60,021 bases of DNA from Loigolactobacillus rennini DSM 20253 (GCF_001436505.1 NZ_AYYI01000032.1:1-60021); one strand, 5' to 3'. Numbered from the stretch's first letter, positions 28,069 to 38,346 are shown. Program-made: numbers and translations. Notes: a model not told the origin generated them from the sequence alone.

Positions 28069-28350
28069 TTAATCTACTTTAGTCTTGCGATCATCAGTAG
28101 AATGACCGTGGAATGTACGTGTTGGTGCAAATTCACCTAATTTGTGACCAACCATGTCTTCTTGAATAAAAACTGGGACATGCTTCCGTCCATCATAAAC
28201 AGCAATGGTATATCCAATAAAACTTGGGAAAATCGTTGAACGACGTGACCAAGTCTTAATAACGGACTTTTTTTCTTGATCTGCTTGCGCAGCAATTTTT
28301 TTCAATAAATGATCATCAGCAAATGGTCCCTTTTTTAAGCTTCGGCTCAT
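28069..28350 (-). CDS. rpsS: Small subunit ribosomal protein S19
   Basis: S19, 93 residues, in the 30S head beside S13. [19 protein letters not shown] and [14 protein letters not shown] are typical. The 102-base gap upstream, to rplB, is the longest inside the S10 operon; nothing clear was found in it beyond the GGAGG ribosome binding site. Confidence 0.98.
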   Translation of the reverse strand: MSRSLKKGPFADDHLLKKIAAQADQEKKSVIKTWSRRSTIFPSFIGYTIAVYDGRKHVPVFIQEDMVGHKLGEFAPTRTFHGHSTDDRKTKVD

Positions 28351-28452
28351 TATGAAACCTCCTTTTCGATATCTAGGCTAACAACAAAATTGCACAGCCT
28401 GGCAGCCAAATCCGGTCTCGTTTTAAAACCGTTAGATTGCATCAAATTAAAC

Positions 28453-29292
28453 TTAATGTTTGCCCCGTTTACGGTCACGCACAATAAGTTTAGTGGACTG
28501 TTTACGTGTATTACGCGTTTTCTTACCCAAGGTTTTCTTACCCCAAGGTGATAATGGTGACGGATGACCAATTGGTGCTTTACCTTCACCACCACCATGA
28601 GGGTGATCGTTAGGGTTCATAACAGAACCACGAACAACTGGACGGAAACCTAACCAACGTTTACGTCCGGCCTTACCAATGCTAATCAATTCATGCTGTT
28701 CATTACCAACAGCACCAATTGTTGCACGGCAAGTTTGCAATACCATCCGGACTTCGCCAGAACTCAGGCGAACCAAGGCGTATTTTCCTTCTTTACCTAG
28801 AACCTGTGCAGAAGCACCAGCAGAACGAACTAACTGACCACCATAACCAGGTTTCAATTCAATGTTGTGAACAACTGTCCCAACAGGAATGTCTGCTAAC
28901 GGTAAAGCATTACCAGTTTTAATATCAGCGTCTGAACCAGATTGAACTTTAGTACCTACTTCCAACCCTTTAGGCGCGATGATGTAAGCTTTAGTTCCGT
29001 CTGCATATTGTAATAATGCAATGTTAGCTGAACGGTTTGGATCATATTCAATCGCTTTTACCGTTGCAGGTACATCGTCCTTTTGACGTTTAAAGTCAAT
29101 CAAACGATATTGGCGTTTATGACCACCAGCGTGATGCCGTACAGTGATTTTACCGTGTACATTACGGCCGGCTGTCTTAGTCATGTATTCAGTCAATGAC
29201 TTTTCAGGCTTTGTTTTGGTGATTTCAGCAAAATCAGAGCCAGTCATATTCCGGCGCGCGTTTGTCGTCGGTTTATATTTTCTAATCGCCAA
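28453..29292 (-). CDS. rplB: Large subunit ribosomal protein L2
   Basis: L2, 279 residues, needed for subunit joining and close to the peptidyl transferase centre. [21 protein letters not shown] and the C-terminal [19 protein letters not shown], with the functionally important histidine, are intact. The start is a TTG with GGAGGGG six bases upstream. Confidence 0.98.
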   Translation of the reverse strand: MAIRKYKPTTNARRNMTGSDFAEITKTKPEKSLTEYMTKTAGRNVHGKITVRHHAGGHKRQYRLIDFKRQKDDVPATVKAIEYDPNRSANIALLQYADGTKAYIIAPKGLEVGTKVQSGSDADIKTGNALPLADIPVGTVVHNIELKPGYGGQLVRSAGASAQVLGKEGKYALVRLSSGEVRMVLQTCRATIGAVGNEQHELISIGKAGRKRWLGFRPVVRGSVMNPNDHPHGGGEGKAPIGHPSPLSPWGKKTLGKKTRNTRKQSTKLIVRDRKRGKH

Positions 29293-29326
29293 GCTTTTCC
29301 CCTCCTAAAAATTAATTTAAATGAGT

Positions 29327-29611
29327 TTATTTTTCAAAAATTGTAATTTCTTTTGAATCATCTGTTAAAGCAACGACTGCTTTACGCCGTTTCTTAGTCA
29401 TACCAGCATAGCGGCCCTGACGCTTTAACTTTCCACGAACGTTTGCAATGTTAACATTTTTAACTTTTACATCAAAAATTTCTTCAACTGCATGTTTAAC
29501 CGCTGTTTTAGTAGCGTTAACGTTCACTTCAAACGTGTATTTCTTGTCGTCCATAATTGCCATTGATTGTTCAGTGATCCAAGGACGTAAAATAATATCG
29601 CGAGCTTCCAT
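29327..29611 (-). CDS. rplW: Large subunit ribosomal protein L23
   Basis: L23, 94 residues, at the tunnel exit, the docking site for trigger factor and [20 protein letters not shown] and [20 protein letters not shown] are typical. The ATG shares a base with the rplD stop (TAATG), so the two are translationally coupled. Confidence 0.98.
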   Translation of the reverse strand: MEARDIILRPWITEQSMAIMDDKKYTFEVNVNATKTAVKHAVEEIFDVKVKNVNIANVRGKLKRQGRYAGMTKKRRKAVVALTDDSKEITIFEK

Positions 29612-30234
29612 TATGCAAGAGCCTCCTCTACTTGAGAAAGAGCAGCTTGAGTCAGGATTAATTTATCATTAGCAACAACGTTTAATACATTGATACCATC
29701 TGCAGCGACTACCGAAACATTTTCAATATTCCGTGCAGCACGTGCAACTTGATCATTACCTTCTTCAAGAACTACTAATGCTTTAGTGTGTACATCTAAG
29801 CTCTTAAGGGCTTCAGCAAATAATTTGGTTTTTGGCTGATCAAAATCGAATTTATCAACTACGATGATGTTGCCATCTGCCACTTTTTGCGAAAGCACTG
29901 ATTTAATTGCTAAGCGACGTACCTTCTTTGGTAATTTATAGCTGTACGAACGTGGTGTCGGGCCAAAGACTGTACCACCGCCACGCCATTGTGGTGCACG
30001 AATTGAACCTTGCCGAGCACGGCCAGTACCCTTTTGCCGCCAAGGCTTACGACCACCACCGCTAACAGCACTGCGGTTTTTAACAGCATGCGTTCCTTGA
30101 CGCATCGATGCACGTTGCATGATAACTGCATCAAACACAACGTTTTCGTTAGGGGCAATGCCAAAGACGTTGTCATTTAATTGCACATCGCCATTTTGAC
30201 TGCCATCTTGTTTATATAATGCTACGTTAGGCAT
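29611..30234 (-). CDS. rplD: Large subunit ribosomal protein L4
   Basis: L4, 207 residues, has a globular domain and a long loop reaching into the exit tunnel. The loop [28 protein letters not shown] (about 62-90) is wild type at sites altered in macrolide resistance. In E. coli and Bacillus relatives L4 represses the S10 operon through its leader RNA; the leader upstream of rpsJ here is a candidate target. Confidence 0.98.
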   Translation of the reverse strand: MPNVALYKQDGSQNGDVQLNDNVFGIAPNENVVFDAVIMQRASMRQGTHAVKNRSAVSGGGRKPWRQKGTGRARQGSIRAPQWRGGGTVFGPTPRSYSYKLPKKVRRLAIKSVLSQKVADGNIIVVDKFDFDQPKTKLFAEALKSLDVHTKALVVLEEGNDQVARAARNIENVSVVAADGINVLNVVANDKLILTQAALSQVEEALA

Positions 30235-30254
30235 TTGTAATCCTCCCTTCTAAA

Positions 30255-30887
30255 TTATTTCGCTGCCTTAACGGCATTTTTGATCGTAACTAATGATTTC
30301 TTTGCACCAGGAACATTACCTTTGATCAAAATGACATTACGGTCAGTATCAACACGAACAACTTCAAGGTTTTGGATTGTCACACGATTGTTACCCATCC
30401 GGCCTGGTAATTTCCGGCCAGCGAATACACGGTTAATAATAGAACCTAGTGATCCTGGGCGACGGTGGTAACGAGAACCATGTCCCATAGGCCCACGGTG
30501 TTGGTTATTCTTTTTAATAGCGCCTTGAAAACCATGGCCTTTTGTTGTACCCGTGACGTCGACAATTTCGCCAGCCTTGAATGTATCAACTTTGATTTCA
30601 TCGCCAACTTTGATATCTCCTAAGTCTACATCGCGAAATTCCCGAATGAAGCGCTTAGGAGCCGTTTTTGCTTTTGCAACATGACCTTTAGCAGGTTTAT
30701 TGGCTAATACTTCACGCATATCTTGTAAACCAACCTGAACAGCTTCGTAACCATCACTTTCATTGTTCTTAACTTGTAAGACAACGTTTGGCTCAGCTTG
30801 AACAACTGTGACAGGGATCAGTTCACCTTTATCAGTGAAGATTTGTGTCATACCTACTTTTGTTCCTAAGATTCCTTTTCTGGTCAT
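30255..30887 (-). CDS. rplC: Large subunit ribosomal protein L3
   Basis: L3, 210 residues, an early assembly protein reaching the peptidyl transferase centre. [17 protein letters not shown], the loop [32 protein letters not shown] and the [13 protein letters not shown] segment are conserved. It follows rpsJ by 30 bases. Confidence 0.98.
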   Translation of the reverse strand: MTRKGILGTKVGMTQIFTDKGELIPVTVVQAEPNVVLQVKNNESDGYEAVQVGLQDMREVLANKPAKGHVAKAKTAPKRFIREFRDVDLGDIKVGDEIKVDTFKAGEIVDVTGTTKGHGFQGAIKKNNQHRGPMGHGSRYHRRPGSLGSIINRVFAGRKLPGRMGNNRVTIQNLEVVRVDTDRNVILIKGNVPGAKKSLVTIKNAVKAAK

Positions 30888-30917
30888 GAGTACACCTCCA
30901 ATTTTAATGTATTTGAA

Positions 30918-31226
30918 CTATAGTTTGATTTCGATATCCACACCACTTGGCAAGTCTAGTTTCATTAATGCGTCAACCGTCTTAGGGGTTGGGTTAATGA
31001 TGTCGACTAACCGTTTGTGTGTGCGCATTTCAAATTGTTCACGCGAATCTTTAAACTTATGTGTTGCCCGGATAACGGTATAAATCGTCCGTTCCGTTGG
31101 CAAAGGAATTGGGCCAGAGATTGTTGCCCCTGTCCGTTTAGCCGTTTCAACAATCTTAGTTGCAGATTGATCTAAAATACGGTGTTCATAAGCTTTTAAA
31201 CGAATACGAATCTTTTGTTTTGCCAT
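30918..31226 (-). CDS. rpsJ: Small subunit ribosomal protein S10
   Basis: S10, 102 residues, a 30S head protein that also partners NusB in antitermination in other bacteria. [26 protein letters not shown] and the C-terminal [11 protein letters not shown] are standard. The ATG at 31224-31226 has GGAGGG six bases upstream; seven codons open upstream belong to the leader. First gene of the S10-spc run. Confidence 0.98.
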   Translation of the reverse strand: MAKQKIRIRLKAYEHRILDQSATKIVETAKRTGATISGPIPLPTERTIYTVIRATHKFKDSREQFEMRTHKRLVDIINPTPKTVDALMKLDLPSGVDIEIKL

Positions 31227-31247
31227 GTTTTTCCCTCCTTCGTTCAT

Positions 31248-31385
31248 TTTAAAAATAAACTAGCTCCGTGAAAATTCCCAACACACTGTGCCATGGCAAA
31301 GCGGCCGGGTGTGTCGCAACCTTTCACATCAATGCTAAAAAGCTAGAATAATCTAGCGGGCCACCTTCTCCTAAAAAGCAGCACC
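31248..31385 (-). ncRNA. S10 operon leader RNA
   Basis: Between the promoter and rpsJ lies about 150 nt with clear structure on the minus strand: a hairpin CTAGA/TCTAG (31342-31357) and a larger stem formed by GTGAAA...ACACAC (31268-31286, top strand) with GTGTGT...TTTCAC (31309-31327), enclosing GCCATGGC and CGGCCG. Structured leaders here are the sites where L4 represses the operon in other bacteria. Function is inferred; the stems are seen. Confidence 0.62.
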
Positions 31386-31391
31386 TTGTCC

Positions 31392-31420
31392 ATTATAAGA
31401 GAAGTCGGCATGTACTTCAA
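31392..31420 (-). promoter_or_regulatory. Promoter of the S10 operon
   Basis: TTGAAG (31415-31420), 17-bp spacer, perfect TATAAT (31392-31397) on the minus strand. It should drive rpsJ through secY and probably adk. Confidence 0.88.
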
Positions 31421-31633
31421 GCTTTTTTTGCAGAAAAACAGAAGTTAATACTGACTTTTATAAACAGCATTGAGCAGCTCAATTTTTAAACCGACACAGG
31501 TAGTATTGTACGCAAAATCAGCTTAAGAATCAATGGTCCTTAAAAAATTCACTGGTGATCATTAAAAACAAGTAAATGTTTCTTACTTTATTATGGTAGA
31601 AAAAGTATCTAGCAATACATTTAATTAGATAAT
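31421..31633. other. Gene-free AT-rich stretch upstream of the S10 promoter
   Basis: About 210 bases between the fusA terminator and the S10 -35 element. No open reading frame with a ribosome binding site, no RNA gene. AT-rich sequence next to the -35 element could serve as an UP element; TTGAGCAGCTCAA at about 31472 is a small palindrome without an evident role. Confidence 0.5.
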
Positions 31634-31666
31634 AAAAAGCTGTTTGGGAAAATTCCCAAACAGCTT
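31634..31666 (-). terminator. Terminator of the str operon, after fusA
   Basis: AAGCTGTTTGGGAA (31637-31650) pairs exactly with TTCCCAAACAGCTT (31653-31666); AAAAA at 31634-31638 gives the U tract on the minus strand. It lies 17 bases past the fusA stop. Confidence 0.92.
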
Positions 31667-31682
31667 ATGGCACGAACAGACT

Positions 31683-33779
31683 TTATTCAGCCGGTGTCCC
31701 ACCATTTTTCTTAATGATTTCAGCCTGAATCGATTTTGGAACGGCTTCATAATGATCAAAAGTCATGGTGAAAGTGCCACGACCTTGTGTTGCTGAACGT
31801 AAGGTTGTCGCATAACCAAACATTTCAGATAACGGCACCATGGATTTAACTAATTGTGTATTGCCACGTGCTTCCATACCTTCAACACGACCACGCCGTG
31901 CTGTGACATGACCCATGACATCACCTAAGTTGTCTTCCGGTGCAACAATTTCAACCTTCATGATCGGTTCAAGGATAACCGCACCAGCTTTTTTCGCTGC
32001 TGCACGTAATGACATCGAAGCCGCGATCTTAAAAGCCGCTTCACTAGAATCGACATCATGGTAAGACCCATCATACAGACGTGCCTTAACGTCAACTAGT
32101 GGATAACCTGCTAATACACCATTAGCCATGGATTCTTTCAATCCTTGTTCAACTGCTGGCACGTATTCACGCGGCACAACACCACCAACAATGTCGTTCT
32201 TAAATTCAAAACCGGCACCTTCATCGTTTGGCGTAAATTCAATCCAAACATCACCATATTGTCCTTTACCACCAGACTGGCGAATAAATTTACCTTGCGC
32301 AGAAGCCTGTTTAGTAAAGGTCTCACGGTAAGCAACTTGTGGTTCACCCACTTTAGCTTCAACGTGGAATTCACGGCGCATCCGGTCAACAATGATGTCC
32401 AAATGTAATTCACCCATACCAGCAATTAAAGTTTCACCAGTTTCAGGGTTGGTTTCAGCCTTAAAACTTGGATCTTCTTCAGCCAGTTTTTGCAACGCAA
32501 CATCCATTTTATCTTGGTCAGCTTTGGTCTTAGGCTCAATAGAAACCTGAATAACTGGGTCAGGGAATTCCATTGATTCAAGAATTAATGGGTGCTTTGT
32601 ATCCGTTAGTGAATCACCAGTAGCAGTGTTCTTCAAGCCAATTGCAGCTGCAATATCACCTGAGAAAACTTCTGGAATTTCTTTACGGTGATTAGAATGC
32701 ATTTGTAGCAAACGACCAACACGTTCACGAGAATCCTTTGTTGCATTCAAGATGTAAGAGCCAGATTCCAAAGTACCTGAGTAAACCCGAATAAAGGTCA
32801 ACCGGCCAACAAATGGATCAGTAGCAATCTTAAAAGCTAAGGCAGCGAAATCTTTATCGTCACCAGCAGATAATTCAACATCTTCACCAGTTGCAGGATC
32901 TGTTGCTTTGTAAGGACGAACATCAAGTGGTGATGGTAAGTAGTCATTAACTGCATCCAACATCATTTGAACCCCTTTGTTTTTAAACGCTGAACCAGCT
33001 AATACTGGGTAAGCATCTAAATTCAAAGTTGCCTTACGAATTGCTGCTTTGATTTCTTCCTTAGGAATTTCTTCGCCTTCAAGGTATTTTTCCATGATGC
33101 CATCATCAACATCTGCTAAAGATTCGATGAGTTGTTCACGGCGCTTTTGGGCTTCAGCTTTATATTCTTCAGGAACATCAACGGTATCCCACTTTGTTCC
33201 TAATTCATCTTCGTCATAAAGATCAGCTTTCATTTCGATCAAATCAATGACACCTTCGAATTTATCTTCGGCACCAATTGGCATTTGAATCGGTAATGCA
33301 TTTGCTTGTAAACGATCTTTAATGGTAGAAACAGAGTAATCAAAGTTAGCCCCGATTTTATCCATTTTATTGACAAAAACAATCCGCGGTACACCATAAG
33401 TCGTTGACTGCCGCCAAACGTTTTCAGTTTGTGGCTCGACCCCGGCTTGTGCATCCAATACAACTACCGCGCCGTCTAAAACACGGAGAGAACGTTCAAC
33501 TTCAATTGTAAAGTCAACGTGTCCTGGAGTATCGATGATGTTGATTCGGTGGTCTTTCCATTGTGCTGTTGTTGCGGCAGATGTGATGGTAATGCCACGT
33601 TCTTGTTCTTGCTCCATCCAGTCCATCTGTGAAGCCCCTTCATGGGTTTCACCGATTTTATGGATTTTACCGGTGTAATACAAAATACGTTCCGTCGTGG
33701 TTGTCTTGCCGGCATCAATATGGGCAACAATCCCAATATTACGCGTTTTTTCTAACGGAAATTCACGAGTATTTGCCAT
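31683..33779 (-). CDS. fusA: Elongation factor G
   Basis: EF-G, 698 residues, the GTPase that drives translocation. GTP-binding motifs [13 protein letters not shown] (about 17-29), the switch [10 protein letters not shown] and NKMDKIG are present, followed by domains II-V in the usual order. The ATG at 33777-33779 gives the family N-terminus [22 protein letters not shown]; 13 open codons upstream lack a good ribosome binding site position. It is third in rpsL-rpsG-fusA, after a 143-base gap with a hairpin. No tuf gene follows in this window. Confidence 0.99.
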   Translation of the reverse strand: MANTREFPLEKTRNIGIVAHIDAGKTTTTERILYYTGKIHKIGETHEGASQMDWMEQEQERGITITSAATTAQWKDHRINIIDTPGHVDFTIEVERSLRVLDGAVVVLDAQAGVEPQTENVWRQSTTYGVPRIVFVNKMDKIGANFDYSVSTIKDRLQANALPIQMPIGAEDKFEGVIDLIEMKADLYDEDELGTKWDTVDVPEEYKAEAQKRREQLIESLADVDDGIMEKYLEGEEIPKEEIKAAIRKATLNLDAYPVLAGSAFKNKGVQMMLDAVNDYLPSPLDVRPYKATDPATGEDVELSAGDDKDFAALAFKIATDPFVGRLTFIRVYSGTLESGSYILNATKDSRERVGRLLQMHSNHRKEIPEVFSGDIAAAIGLKNTATGDSLTDTKHPLILESMEFPDPVIQVSIEPKTKADQDKMDVALQKLAEEDPSFKAETNPETGETLIAGMGELHLDIIVDRMRREFHVEAKVGEPQVAYRETFTKQASAQGKFIRQSGGKGQYGDVWIEFTPNDEGAGFEFKNDIVGGVVPREYVPAVEQGLKESMANGVLAGYPLVDVKARLYDGSYHDVDSSEAAFKIAASMSLRAAAKKAGAVILEPIMKVEIVAPEDNLGDVMGHVTARRGRVEGMEARGNTQLVKSMVPLSEMFGYATTLRSATQGRGTFTMTFDHYEAVPKSIQAEIIKKNGGTPAE

Positions 33780-33869
33780 TGTAAGAATGTTTCTCCTCTC
33801 ATTCAAAAGCTCAACCAAGTTGAGCCTGATTCAGCGCTTCAAATTAATTAGAAGCTGTTTCAGCAAAAG

Positions 33870-33901
33870 GGGCTACTATATGGAAACACATATAATAGCC
33901 C
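33870..33901 (-). other. Hairpin between rpsG and fusA
   Basis: GGGCTACTATATG (33870-33882) pairs with CATATAATAGCCC (33889-33901), one mismatch in 13, loop of six. Only CTTTTGC follows on the minus strand, so it is at best a weak terminator; it may instead be a processing or regulatory stem. Confidence 0.6.
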
Positions 33902-33922
33902 ACTTCAAACAAATAACTTAGA

Positions 33923-34393
33923 TTACCAACGGTAGTGCGCAAAGGCACGGTTAGCGTCAGCCATTTTATGCGTATCTTCGCGCTTTCTAACTGCTGCACC
34001 AGTGTTATTAGCAGCATCCATAATTTCACGCGCTAAGCGTTCGTCCATAGTGTGTTCGCCACGTTGCCGTGCGTAAAGAACTAACCAGCGTAGACCGAGT
34101 GTTGTCCGCCGATCAGGACGTACTTCAACGGGAACCTGATAGTTAGAACCACCAACACGACGAGCTTTAACTTCAAGCACTGGCATGATGTTCTTCATTG
34201 CTTGTTCAAAAACTTCTAAAGGATCATTACCAGTTGATTCCTTAATAATATCAAATGCTTTATACATGATTGTGGACGCAGTACCACGTTTGCCATCAAC
34301 CATTATCCGATTAACCAAACGTGTAACCAATTTAGAATTATAAATTGGATCTGGTAATACGTCACGTTTTGCAACAGCGCCTTTTCTTGGCAT
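33923..34393 (-). CDS. rpsG: Small subunit ribosomal protein S7
   Basis: S7, 156 residues, nucleates assembly of the 30S head and, in E. coli, represses the str operon. [28 protein letters not shown] and [21 protein letters not shown] are typical. It is separated from rpsL by 65 bases. Confidence 0.98.
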   Translation of the reverse strand: MPRKGAVAKRDVLPDPIYNSKLVTRLVNRIMVDGKRGTASTIMYKAFDIIKESTGNDPLEVFEQAMKNIMPVLEVKARRVGGSNYQVPVEVRPDRRTTLGLRWLVLYARQRGEHTMDERLAREIMDAANNTGAAVRKREDTHKMADANRAFAHYRW

Positions 34394-34458
34394 ATTACGT
34401 AACCTCCTATAATCGCAAGTTTCAGCTTGCTAATTCCTTATGTGTTAAATTGACTGTT

Positions 34459-34872
34459 TTATTTCTTAGGCCGTTTTGTCCCATATTTGGAACGGCTTTG
34501 TTTACGGTCTGTAACACCGGCAGTATCCAAAGCACCACGGACAATATGGTAACGAACACCAGGCAAGTCCTTGACACGGCCACCACGGATCAAAACAACA
34601 CTATGTTCTTGCAAATTATGGCCAATCCCAGGAATATAGGCAGTTACTTCAATTAAGTTAGACAAACGGACACGTGCATACTTACGCAAAGCAGAGTTAG
34701 GCTTCTTTGGCGTCATTGTCCCAACACGTGTTGCGACCCCACGTTTTTGTGGCGCAGGATTCTTAACTGACTTTCTCTTCATACTATTATACCCGTAGTT
34801 CAATGCAGGTGAATCAGAACTACTGGTTCTAGATTTACGACCTTTACGTACCAATTGGTTAATCGTAGGCAT
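34459..34872 (-). CDS. rpsL: Small subunit ribosomal protein S12
   Basis: S12, 137 residues, at the decoding centre. [25 protein letters not shown] begins it. The two stretches where streptomycin-resistance changes arise, [11 protein letters not shown] and [14 protein letters not shown], keep their wild-type lysines. First gene of the str operon, preceded by its own strong promoter and a leader of about 185 nt. Confidence 0.98.
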   Translation of the reverse strand: MPTINQLVRKGRKSRTSSSDSPALNYGYNSMKRKSVKNPAPQKRGVATRVGTMTPKKPNSALRKYARVRLSNLIEVTAYIPGIGHNLQEHSVVLIRGGRVKDLPGVRYHIVRGALDTAGVTDRKQSRSKYGTKRPKK

Positions 34873-35058
34873 CTAAAGCATTCTCCCTTCCTTGTTAAAT
34901 CCAAAAATATAAGTCCACACTTCCAGGTGTCTCTTTTTTAGCTATAAAAAAATATACGCAATAAAAAAAGAGTGAAAACACATCTAGAAATCAATGTGCT
35001 ATCGCTCACAGCCAGCATGACCATCATTTAGATGGTAAACTGTTCGACAAAAAGCACC
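34873..35058 (-). promoter_or_regulatory. Leader of the str operon with a terminator-like stem
   Basis: About 185 nt from the promoter to rpsL. On the minus-strand RNA GUGAGCGAUAGCACAU (within 34994-35010) faces AUGUGUUUUCACUC (34970-34983), followed directly by seven U (34963-34969), then a second U-rich tract. This looks like an attenuator; an alternative fold was not computed. Confidence 0.5.
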
Positions 35059-35064
35059 TTTGTT

Positions 35065-35093
35065 AGAATACCATGCTATTTTATGAGTGTCAA
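35065..35093 (-). promoter_or_regulatory. Promoter of rpsL-rpsG-fusA
   Basis: TTGACA (35088-35093), 17-bp spacer, TATTCT (35065-35070) on the minus strand. Confidence 0.85.
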
Positions 35094-35167
35094 CACAGGA
35101 TTAAAAATAAAGTAAGCGAGTTGCGTAAATTTAAATTAGTGACCATTAATTTTCTTAGGAGGAAAAT

Positions 35168-35854
35168 ATGCTATTACTAAGTTATCTACTCATTTTTTTA
35201 TTCGGTGCTAGTTTGGCTTCTGGCTTATTAGTTTGTGCGCAACGCCTGCCTGAGCGGCAATCCATTTTAGCACCACGTTCTCGGTGTGCAAACTGTCACC
35301 ATCCCTTATCGTGGTGGCAATTATTACCATTACTGAGTTATCCCAGCCTAAAAGGACGTTGTTACTATTGTCAAAGCGCAATTCCGCGCATTTGTTTTTT
35401 TGCTGAAATCAGTGGTGGATTGATCAGCGTTTCGCTTTGGGCCGCTGCTAAATCTGCGGAACAGTTGATTTTTACGAGTTGCCTATTCAGCGGATTGTTT
35501 TTATTTAGTTTAATTGATATCCAGCATCAAGTGTTACTACCAATTTTGTTTTGGCCATGGTTATTACTATTAGCTAGTTTAAAAGCACCACAGTTGTATT
35601 ACATCACTGCCATTGTAACGGGATTGATTTTTGCTGCTTTTGCCTATTGCTCTAAAGGCCTGGGCAGTGGCGATGTGGAATTATTAGCTGGTTTAGCTTT
35701 ATTAGCTAATGTTGACGTCATTAACTACCTATTAATAGCTTGTCTGTTAGCACTTGTAAGCTTTCCCATCTTTCAGCAGCACAAAATTGCTTTCATCCCT
35801 TATTTAAGCTTAGCCGTTTGGTGGTGGGAAATCGGCAGCAAACTGTGCTTTTAG
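35168..35854 (+). CDS. comC: Prepilin peptidase (type IV leader peptidase, ComC/PilD family)
   Basis: A 228-residue membrane aspartyl protease that removes leader peptides from competence pseudopilins and methylates the new N-terminus. Two CxxC pairs (Cys40/43 and Cys65/68) mark the N-terminal cytoplasmic domain; the catalytic aspartates are Asp117 (LIDIQH) and Asp169 (GLGSGDVE). AGGAGGAAAAT precedes the ATG. It faces away from rpsL. The comG operon it would serve is not in this window. Confidence 0.93.
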   Translation: MLLLSYLLIFLFGASLASGLLVCAQRLPERQSILAPRSRCANCHHPLSWWQLLPLLSYPSLKGRCYYCQSAIPRICFFAEISGGLISVSLWAAAKSAEQLIFTSCLFSGLFLFSLIDIQHQVLLPILFWPWLLLLASLKAPQLYYITAIVTGLIFAAFAYCSKGLGSGDVELLAGLALLANVDVINYLLIACLLALVSFPIFQQHKIAFIPYLSLAVWWWEIGSKLCF

Positions 35855-35886
35855 TCAAACTAAAGACTAGCTACTGCAGACTGCTA

Positions 35887-35895
35887 TGCTACAAT
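35887..35895 (+). promoter_or_regulatory. Extended -10 promoter of the Eis-like gene
   Basis: TGCTACAAT, 30 bases before the ribosome binding site; no good -35 hexamer at 17 bp. A direct and inverted GACTAG/CTAAAGACTAG context lies upstream. Confidence 0.45.
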
Positions 35896-35933
35896 GAAAA
35901 TAGTTAAAGCATTCCAAAGTTAGGAGTTTTTCC

Positions 35934-37115
35934 ATGGTAGTCGACCGTTTAACACAAGCAAATTTAACTGATTTCTATCAGCTTTATTTATATGCATTTA
36001 ACAAACAAGATTCACCTTACCGGCGCCAATTTTTCACCACTAGATTCAAGCATGCCCAAGCCTATGGGATTTATCAAGCAAAGCAATTGACCAGCGGTTT
36101 GCTAAGCATCCCATTACAAGTCTATTTCCATGGTACTAGCTACCAAATGAACGGTATTGGCGATGTCATGAGTGCACCAGAAAGTCGCGGTCACGGTAAT
36201 GCTGGTAAGTTATTGACAACTGCATTAGAAAACATGTATCAACAACAAATTACATTGTCTTATTTAGCACCTTTTGCCTACCGTTATTACCGGCGTTTTG
36301 GCTATGAACATACTTTTAACCATCTGCAATATTCACTACCCGGCCGTGATCTGCCAAAAATTAAAAGCGCTAACTTTCAGGTGAAGCGCAGCAGCTTGGC
36401 AGCAGCATTGCCAGAAATAATGCCTTATTATCAGCAAAAAGCACAATCACGCTCTGGTGCTCTAGTACGTCCAACATGGTGGTGGGATTATCTAACCCAA
36501 AAGCATCCCGATTGGGAAGTTGCGCGTGCTTACAATCAACAAAAACAGCTAATCGGTTACTTAATTTATTCCCGGCAGGCGACCACCTTTACCAGCCATG
36601 AATGCCAAGTTTCTGATGCCACCGGCTATCAAACCTTAATGCAATTTATTCGTCGCCATCAAAGTAGTTATCAACGCTTCTTATTTGTTAGTGCCGACGA
36701 CCATAATTTATTGGACTTACTACCAGAGCCAAGTTTGGCCACCACTCAGCTCCAACCTTACATGATGGCACGTATTGTTAATTTAAAGCAATTTATTCAA
36801 GCTTATCCTTTTACACAAAAACACTTAGCACCGCTAACTTTGACTGTAACAGACCCAATTTTAGCCGCAAATAATGGTACTTGGCAACTACAACTCACTG
36901 AGGGGCAAGTCACATTTGCTAAAATTGACTCTGCTAATGTTCAAAAAGCAAGACAAATTCAAACGGACATTCAAACTTTAACCAAACTCTTATTCGGCGT
37001 TCAAACGGGCGCCACTTTGGCACACTATGGCCAATTAACGGGTACCATCGAAGCATTAACAGCATTAGATGCTGTTTTACCACATACACGGCCACAATTG
37101 TGGGATTATTTTTAA
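35934..37115 (+). CDS. Eis-like GNAT N-acetyltransferase
   Basis: A 393-residue protein of the enhanced intracellular survival (Eis) family: an N-terminal GNAT domain with the acetyl-CoA loop SRGHGNAGKLL (about 84-94), a second GNAT-like domain, and a C-terminal sterol-carrier-like domain (about 290-393). The Tyr-rich YLAPFAYRYYRRFGYEH segment is common in the family. Known relatives acetylate amines, including aminoglycosides; the substrate here is unknown. It is monocistronic, closed by a strong hairpin. Confidence 0.85.
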   Translation: MVVDRLTQANLTDFYQLYLYAFNKQDSPYRRQFFTTRFKHAQAYGIYQAKQLTSGLLSIPLQVYFHGTSYQMNGIGDVMSAPESRGHGNAGKLLTTALENMYQQQITLSYLAPFAYRYYRRFGYEHTFNHLQYSLPGRDLPKIKSANFQVKRSSLAAALPEIMPYYQQKAQSRSGALVRPTWWWDYLTQKHPDWEVARAYNQQKQLIGYLIYSRQATTFTSHECQVSDATGYQTLMQFIRRHQSSYQRFLFVSADDHNLLDLLPEPSLATTQLQPYMMARIVNLKQFIQAYPFTQKHLAPLTLTVTDPILAANNGTWQLQLTEGQVTFAKIDSANVQKARQIQTDIQTLTKLLFGVQTGATLAHYGQLTGTIEALTALDAVLPHTRPQLWDYF

Positions 37116-37156
37116 ATCGTTTTAGTATAAATCAAACTCTTAAATGCTCAACTAAT

Positions 37157-37194
37157 AAAAGCCGACGCAATTCACTTGAATTGCGTCGGCTTTT
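37157..37194. terminator. Bidirectional terminator between the Eis-like gene and mupG
   Basis: AAAAGCCGACGCAATTC (37157-37173) pairs exactly with GAATTGCGTCGGCTTTT (37178-37194), loop ACTT. Works for the plus-strand gene and, with its A run read as U, for the minus-strand gene ending at 37227. Confidence 0.93.
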
Positions 37195-37226
37195 ATAAGC
37201 AGTCTGTTCATTTTCTAAATGGACAA

Positions 37227-38318
37227 TTACGCCCGTTTTAATTCAAAGGTACTCCAAGGTTGCAAATAAGCCAGCAAAAAGGCTTCTGCTGGTGCTAAAT
37301 GACCCACAACGTTACGCCGCCCGTCATTAGCAAATTCACAACGTGCAATTTGCAGTTCGCCTTTATATTGACCGTAATCATTATTGACAATAATAAGATC
37401 ACCTGCTTTAATCGTGCCATGATTATCGTGTGCACTAAAATCTTCATCCCGGTATTTTACACGTGTTTGTGTATCACGCAAAACATATTCTGAATAATCA
37501 CCCCGGTATAAATGCACATTTTCAAGGATAGCTTGCCGTTCTAAAACGGTTGTTTCCTGATTTAAAATTACATTTAAACTAGGTCGCTTAGCAAAGAAAG
37601 CTTCTGCCGCAGCCTTTAAATCTTCTTCCTTTGCGTAAGCATTCCCAATAATAACATCATCAATTAAATCGGTTAATAGCAGATGTTTGACTTGCGCGGC
37701 AATTGGCAAGTCACGATCCTGTTCTAAGGTTGGTAAACCATCTTGGACTGGCCAAGGGCCAAAAGTAGCCGTTGGTGCATTGACAAATGCAGCGGTATGC
37801 AAGCCATATTTTCTAAACAATCGCGACCATTTTATTAAAAACGGTGTACCTAAGCCAGTATAACGTTGCGGATAAAAATTGTGGCACCCTAACAAGTTGT
37901 CTCTTTGCGGTGAATAAGTCATGATATTATCTAAATAATGAGTACCAGCACTCATATTGATCTCGATTTTTAACCCGTAAGGATTACGCGTCATCCGTGC
38001 CTCTTCCATGCCAGTAAAGCCTTCATCCAGACGAATTCCCCAAACGCCTAGCTGATCAAAAAAATGTAAATCATCATAGGAAACACCTAACTGTTTAAAC
38101 AATCTCGGGTTCATATCGATGATCACCTTAAAGCCTAGCGTGTTAGCATAAGCAATCACCTGTTTAAAGCGTTTAATGACAGCAGTTTGATCACCATTAA
38201 TCTCTAAAAGTGAGGTGAACACACGTGAATAACCATACTGGTGTGCCAAGTCTAAATATGCCTGATCTTGCTCAAAAGTTGAACGTGCCGGATAAATTGA
38301 AATGCCAAGACGTCTCAA
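37227..38318 (-). CDS. MupG-like 6-phospho-N-acetylmuramidase (DUF871 family)
   Basis: A 363-residue DUF871 protein: an N-terminal TIM barrel beginning LGISIYPARSTFEQDQAYLDLA and a C-terminal cyclophilin-like domain. The founding enzyme, Staphylococcus aureus MupG, splits MurNAc-6-phosphate-GlcNAc after PTS uptake. The start is TTG 38316-38318 with GGGAG seven bases upstream, where family similarity also begins. It is last in a run rpiR-EIIC-small membrane protein-mupG. No murQ etherase is nearby, so the substrate may be another 6-phospho-disaccharide. Family membership is firm; the reaction is inferred. Confidence 0.8.
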   Translation of the reverse strand: MRRLGISIYPARSTFEQDQAYLDLAHQYGYSRVFTSLLEINGDQTAVIKRFKQVIAYANTLGFKVIIDMNPRLFKQLGVSYDDLHFFDQLGVWGIRLDEGFTGMEEARMTRNPYGLKIEINMSAGTHYLDNIMTYSPQRDNLLGCHNFYPQRYTGLGTPFLIKWSRLFRKYGLHTAAFVNAPTATFGPWPVQDGLPTLEQDRDLPIAAQVKHLLLTDLIDDVIIGNAYAKEEDLKAAAEAFFAKRPSLNVILNQETTVLERQAILENVHLYRGDYSEYVLRDTQTRVKYRDEDFSAHDNHGTIKAGDLIIVNNDYGQYKGELQIARCEFANDGRRNVVGHLAPAEAFLLAYLQPWSTFELKRA

Positions 38319-38346
38319 AGTATAACTCCCTTTCTCTATGCCAAAA

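Noticed and set aside
32128-32425. Overlapping open frames on both strands inside fusA
   Set aside because: EF-G is intact and well conserved here; the extra frames have no start signals or family resemblance.
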